NCBI GenBank assembly: GCA_031280455.1
Contig: JAITGR010000004.1
Location: 1-5,207, forward strand
Direction of reading: 5' to 3'
Source of the DNA: Spirochaetaceae bacterium
GTDB lineage: Bacteria > Spirochaetota > Spirochaetia > Treponematales > Breznakiellaceae
Length of the DNA stretch: 5,207 nt
The notes beneath the pieces are model-generated. The model was not told the DNA's origin. It was given only the letters and a program-made list of their open reading frames with translations, and did not search any database. Positions 3,413 through 5,207 of the stretch are shown one piece after another. The stretch's first letter is position 1; each line of letters begins with the position of its first letter. The position numbers were made by a program, and so were the translations under genes.

Positions 3413-5207
3413 ACTCTTCCTTGCTTTTAAGGACGGCCAGAAAGGCGCTTTGGGGCAGCTCGACATCGCCGACCATTTTCATGCGTTTTTTGCCTTCTTT
3501 TTGTTTTTCCAGCAGTTTGCGTTTGCGCGTAACATCGCCACCGTAACATTTCGCAAGCACGTCTTTTCGCAGCGCGTTAATCGTCTCGCGGGCTATCACC
3601 GAGCCGCCTATAGCCCCCTGGACAGGAATCTTAAACTGCTGGCGGGGGATTTCGTCCTTTAGCCGTTCACAGACAAAGCGCGCGCGGTCGTATGCTTTAT
3701 CCTTAAACACAAGCTGGCTTAGCGCGTCCACCGCTTTGCCGTTCAGCAGAATATCCAGTTTTGCCAATATTGTTGGACGGTAGCCGGTAATATCGTAGTC
3801 GAACGACGCATAGCCGCGCGATATACTCTTTAGGCGGTCGTAAAAGTCGAACAGCACTTCGGCAAGCGGCATGTCGTAGACAAGCTCGACGCGCTTTTCA
3901 TCCAGATACGTCATATTTGTTTGTATGCCGCGCTTATCCATACACAGCGTCATGATGCCGCCAAGATACACGGCAGGACTTATAACAGACGCGCGTATAT
4001 ACGGCTCTTCCGCGCAGGCGATAGTGCTTTCGTCCGGGTATTCGGTCGGGTTGTCAATATACGCCTCGCCGCCGCTTTTATGTATAATTTTGTACTTTAC
4101 CGAAGGGGCGGTAAAAATGACCGCCTGTCCAAACTCGCGCTCCAGCCGTTCCTCAATTACTTCAAGGTGCAAAAGCCCCAAAAACCCGCAGCGGAAACCA
4201 AACCCCAGCGCCGCCGATGAATCTTTTTCGTATACAAGGCTGGCGTCGTTAAGGCGCAGCTTTTCCAGGCTCTGTTTTAACTCTTCGTAATCATTTGAAT
4301 CCACCGGATATATCGACGAGAACACCACCGGCTTGACTTCCTTAAACCCCGGCAGCGCAAGCTCGCAGGGCGCGTCCGCCCCCGGAACCGTATCGCCCAC
4401 CCGCGCGTCGCTGACTGTTTTAATACCGGCGATAATGTAGCCCACGCTGCCGGCGCGCAGGCTTTCGGTTTCCACCGGCGTTATCTTAAAAACACCCAGC
4501 GTTTCCACTTCGTATTCGGTTTTTGTAAACATAAACCGAATCTTCATGCCTTTTTTGATAGTGCCGTCAAAAAGCCGCAGATGTACGACAACCCCGCGAT
4601 ACGGGTCGTAGTGGCAGTCAAAGACGAGGGCGCGAAGCGGCGCGGACGAGTCGCCTCTGGGGGGGGGGATTTTTTTTACAATAGCCTCAAAAAGCTCGTC
4701 AACACCCGTGCCGTTCCGCGCCGAAACAAGCAGCGCGTCATCGGCGTGAAGCCCCAGGTCTTTGTCAATCTGCGCTTTTGTCCCCGGTATATCGGCGGCA
4801 AGCATATCAATTTTGTTAATAACCGGAATAATCTCCAGGTTGTGTTCAAGCGCAAGATACATATTGGAAAGCGTCTGCGCCTGCACCCCCTGCGTCGCGT
4901 CCACCAAAAGCAGCGCCCCCTCGCAGGAGCTAATCGCCCGCGACACCTCATAGGTAAAGTCAACATGGCCGGGCGTATCAACAAAATTGAGCTCGTACTG
5001 TTTGCCGTCCGCGGCTTTATACGGAATAGTTACCGCCTGGCTTTTAATCGTTATGCCGCGCTCGCGTTCAATGTCCATAGTGTCCAGTATCTGGTTTTGA
5101 AAATTACGGTCGTCGACAATGCGCGCCTTTTGAATAAGCCGGTCGGCCAGCGTCGACTTGCCGTGGTCTATGTGCGCGATAATGCAAAAATTGCGAATGT
5201 GTGAGTT
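3411..5207 (-). CDS. lepA: Elongation factor 4 (LepA GTPase), 5' end cut by window
   Basis: Ribosome-associated translational GTPase that back-translocates or remodels stalled ribosomes; membrane-associated in some bacteria. 598 residues are in the window against 599 for E. coli LepA, so only a few N-terminal residues are missing. The frame stays open to the right edge, starting NSHIRNFCIIAHIDHGKST; the ATG at 5078 is an internal Met (MDIERERG). Counting from the first visible residue: G1 AHIDHGKST (11-19), G2 RERGITIK (48-55), G3 DTPGH (77-81), G4 NKID (131-134), G5 SAR (162-164). Next come domain II (VVHLRLFDGTIKKG), EF-G-like domains III and V (including GFRCGFLGLLHLEVIEERL, and SRGYASFDYDITGYRP), and the LepA-specific tail CYGGDVTRKRKLLEKQKEGK from about 554. 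All five GTPase motifs are intact. It converges on the Cys4 gene. The codons for KKIPPPR use A8 and C10 runs. Confidence 0.97.
   Translation of the reverse strand, partial: NSHIRNFCIIAHIDHGKSTLADRLIQKARIVDDRNFQNQILDTMDIERERGITIKSQAVTIPYKAADGKQYELNFVDTPGHVDFTYEVSRAISSCEGALLLVDATQGVQAQTLSNMYLALEHNLEIIPVINKIDMLAADIPGTKAQIDKDLGLHADDALLVSARNGTGVDELFEAIVKKIPPPRGDSSAPLRALVFDCHYDPYRGVVVHLRLFDGTIKKGMKIRFMFTKTEYEVETLGVFKITPVETESLRAGSVGYIIAGIKTVSDARVGDTVPGADAPCELALPGFKEVKPVVFSSIYPVDSNDYEELKQSLEKLRLNDASLVYEKDSSAALGFGFRCGFLGLLHLEVIEERLEREFGQAVIFTAPSVKYKIIHKSGGEAYIDNPTEYPDESTIACAEEPYIRASVISPAVYLGGIMTLCMDKRGIQTNMTYLDEKRVELVYDMPLAEVLFDFYDRLKSISRGYASFDYDITGYRPTILAKLDILLNGKAVDALSQLVFKDKAYDRARFVCERLKDEIPRQQFKIPVQGAIGGSVIARETINALRKDVLAKCYGGDVTRKRKLLEKQKEGKKRMKMVGDVELPQSAFLAVLKSKEE
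4659..4677. repeat. G10-A-T8 mononucleotide tract inside lepA
   Basis: On the + strand, ten G (4659-4668), one A and eight T (4670-4677). Read on the lepA strand this is A8-T-C10, encoding Lys-Lys-Ile-Pro-Pro-Pro. The frame is intact as given. Such tracts are prone to slippage during replication and to sequencing error. Confidence 0.8.

Noticed and set aside
3411..5078. lepA starting at the ATG at 5078
   Set aside because: That Met is internal; the P-loop AHIDHGKST lies upstream of it in the same frame, which runs open to the window edge.
4581..5204. 207-codon + strand frame opposite lepA
   Set aside because: Antisense shadow of a clearly recognised gene, without family features.

Overview
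The window looks like ordinary chromosome from a spirochaete, most likely a Treponema-type host-associated anaerobe. This rests on three things: the wording of the LepA protein (FCIIAHIDHGKST followed by MDIERERGITIK), a desulforedoxin-like iron site typical of anaerobes, and a small secreted outer-membrane-type protein. The assignment is inference from protein flavour, not a database match. The fucU, UPF0210 and lepA coding regions look GC-rich, while the two small genes in the middle look more AT-rich.

Layout on the + strand: positions 1-309 hold no convincing gene but are packed with hairpins, ending in a terminator-like stem with a T run. A two-gene unit follows: an L-fucose mutarotase (FucU, GTG start at 310) and, 4 bases after its stop, a full-length UPF0210/DUF711 protein of unknown function. 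Next is a tRNA-Leu(CAG) with a plausible promoter and trailing hairpins. Then come an unrecognised secreted protein with beta-barrel-like features (2319-2822) and a 120-residue protein with a C-terminal desulforedoxin-like Cys4 site (2941-3303). The latter has the clearest promoter of the window and a perfect 21-bp dyad across its predicted transcription start. On the - strand, lepA (elongation factor 4) occupies 3411 to the right edge and lacks only its first few codons. Two back-to-back hairpins separate it from the convergent Cys4 gene.

How the parts relate: fucU and the UPF0210 gene are probably co-transcribed and translationally coupled. The tRNA, the secreted protein, the Cys4 protein and lepA look like separate units. 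No CRISPR array, insertion sequence, phage gene or defence system is visible. The points most worth a second look are the fucU-UPF0210 pairing, the Cys4 protein with its unrecognised N-terminal domain and candidate operator, the repeated use of perfect short-loop inverted repeats between genes, and an A8/C10 mononucleotide tract inside lepA.
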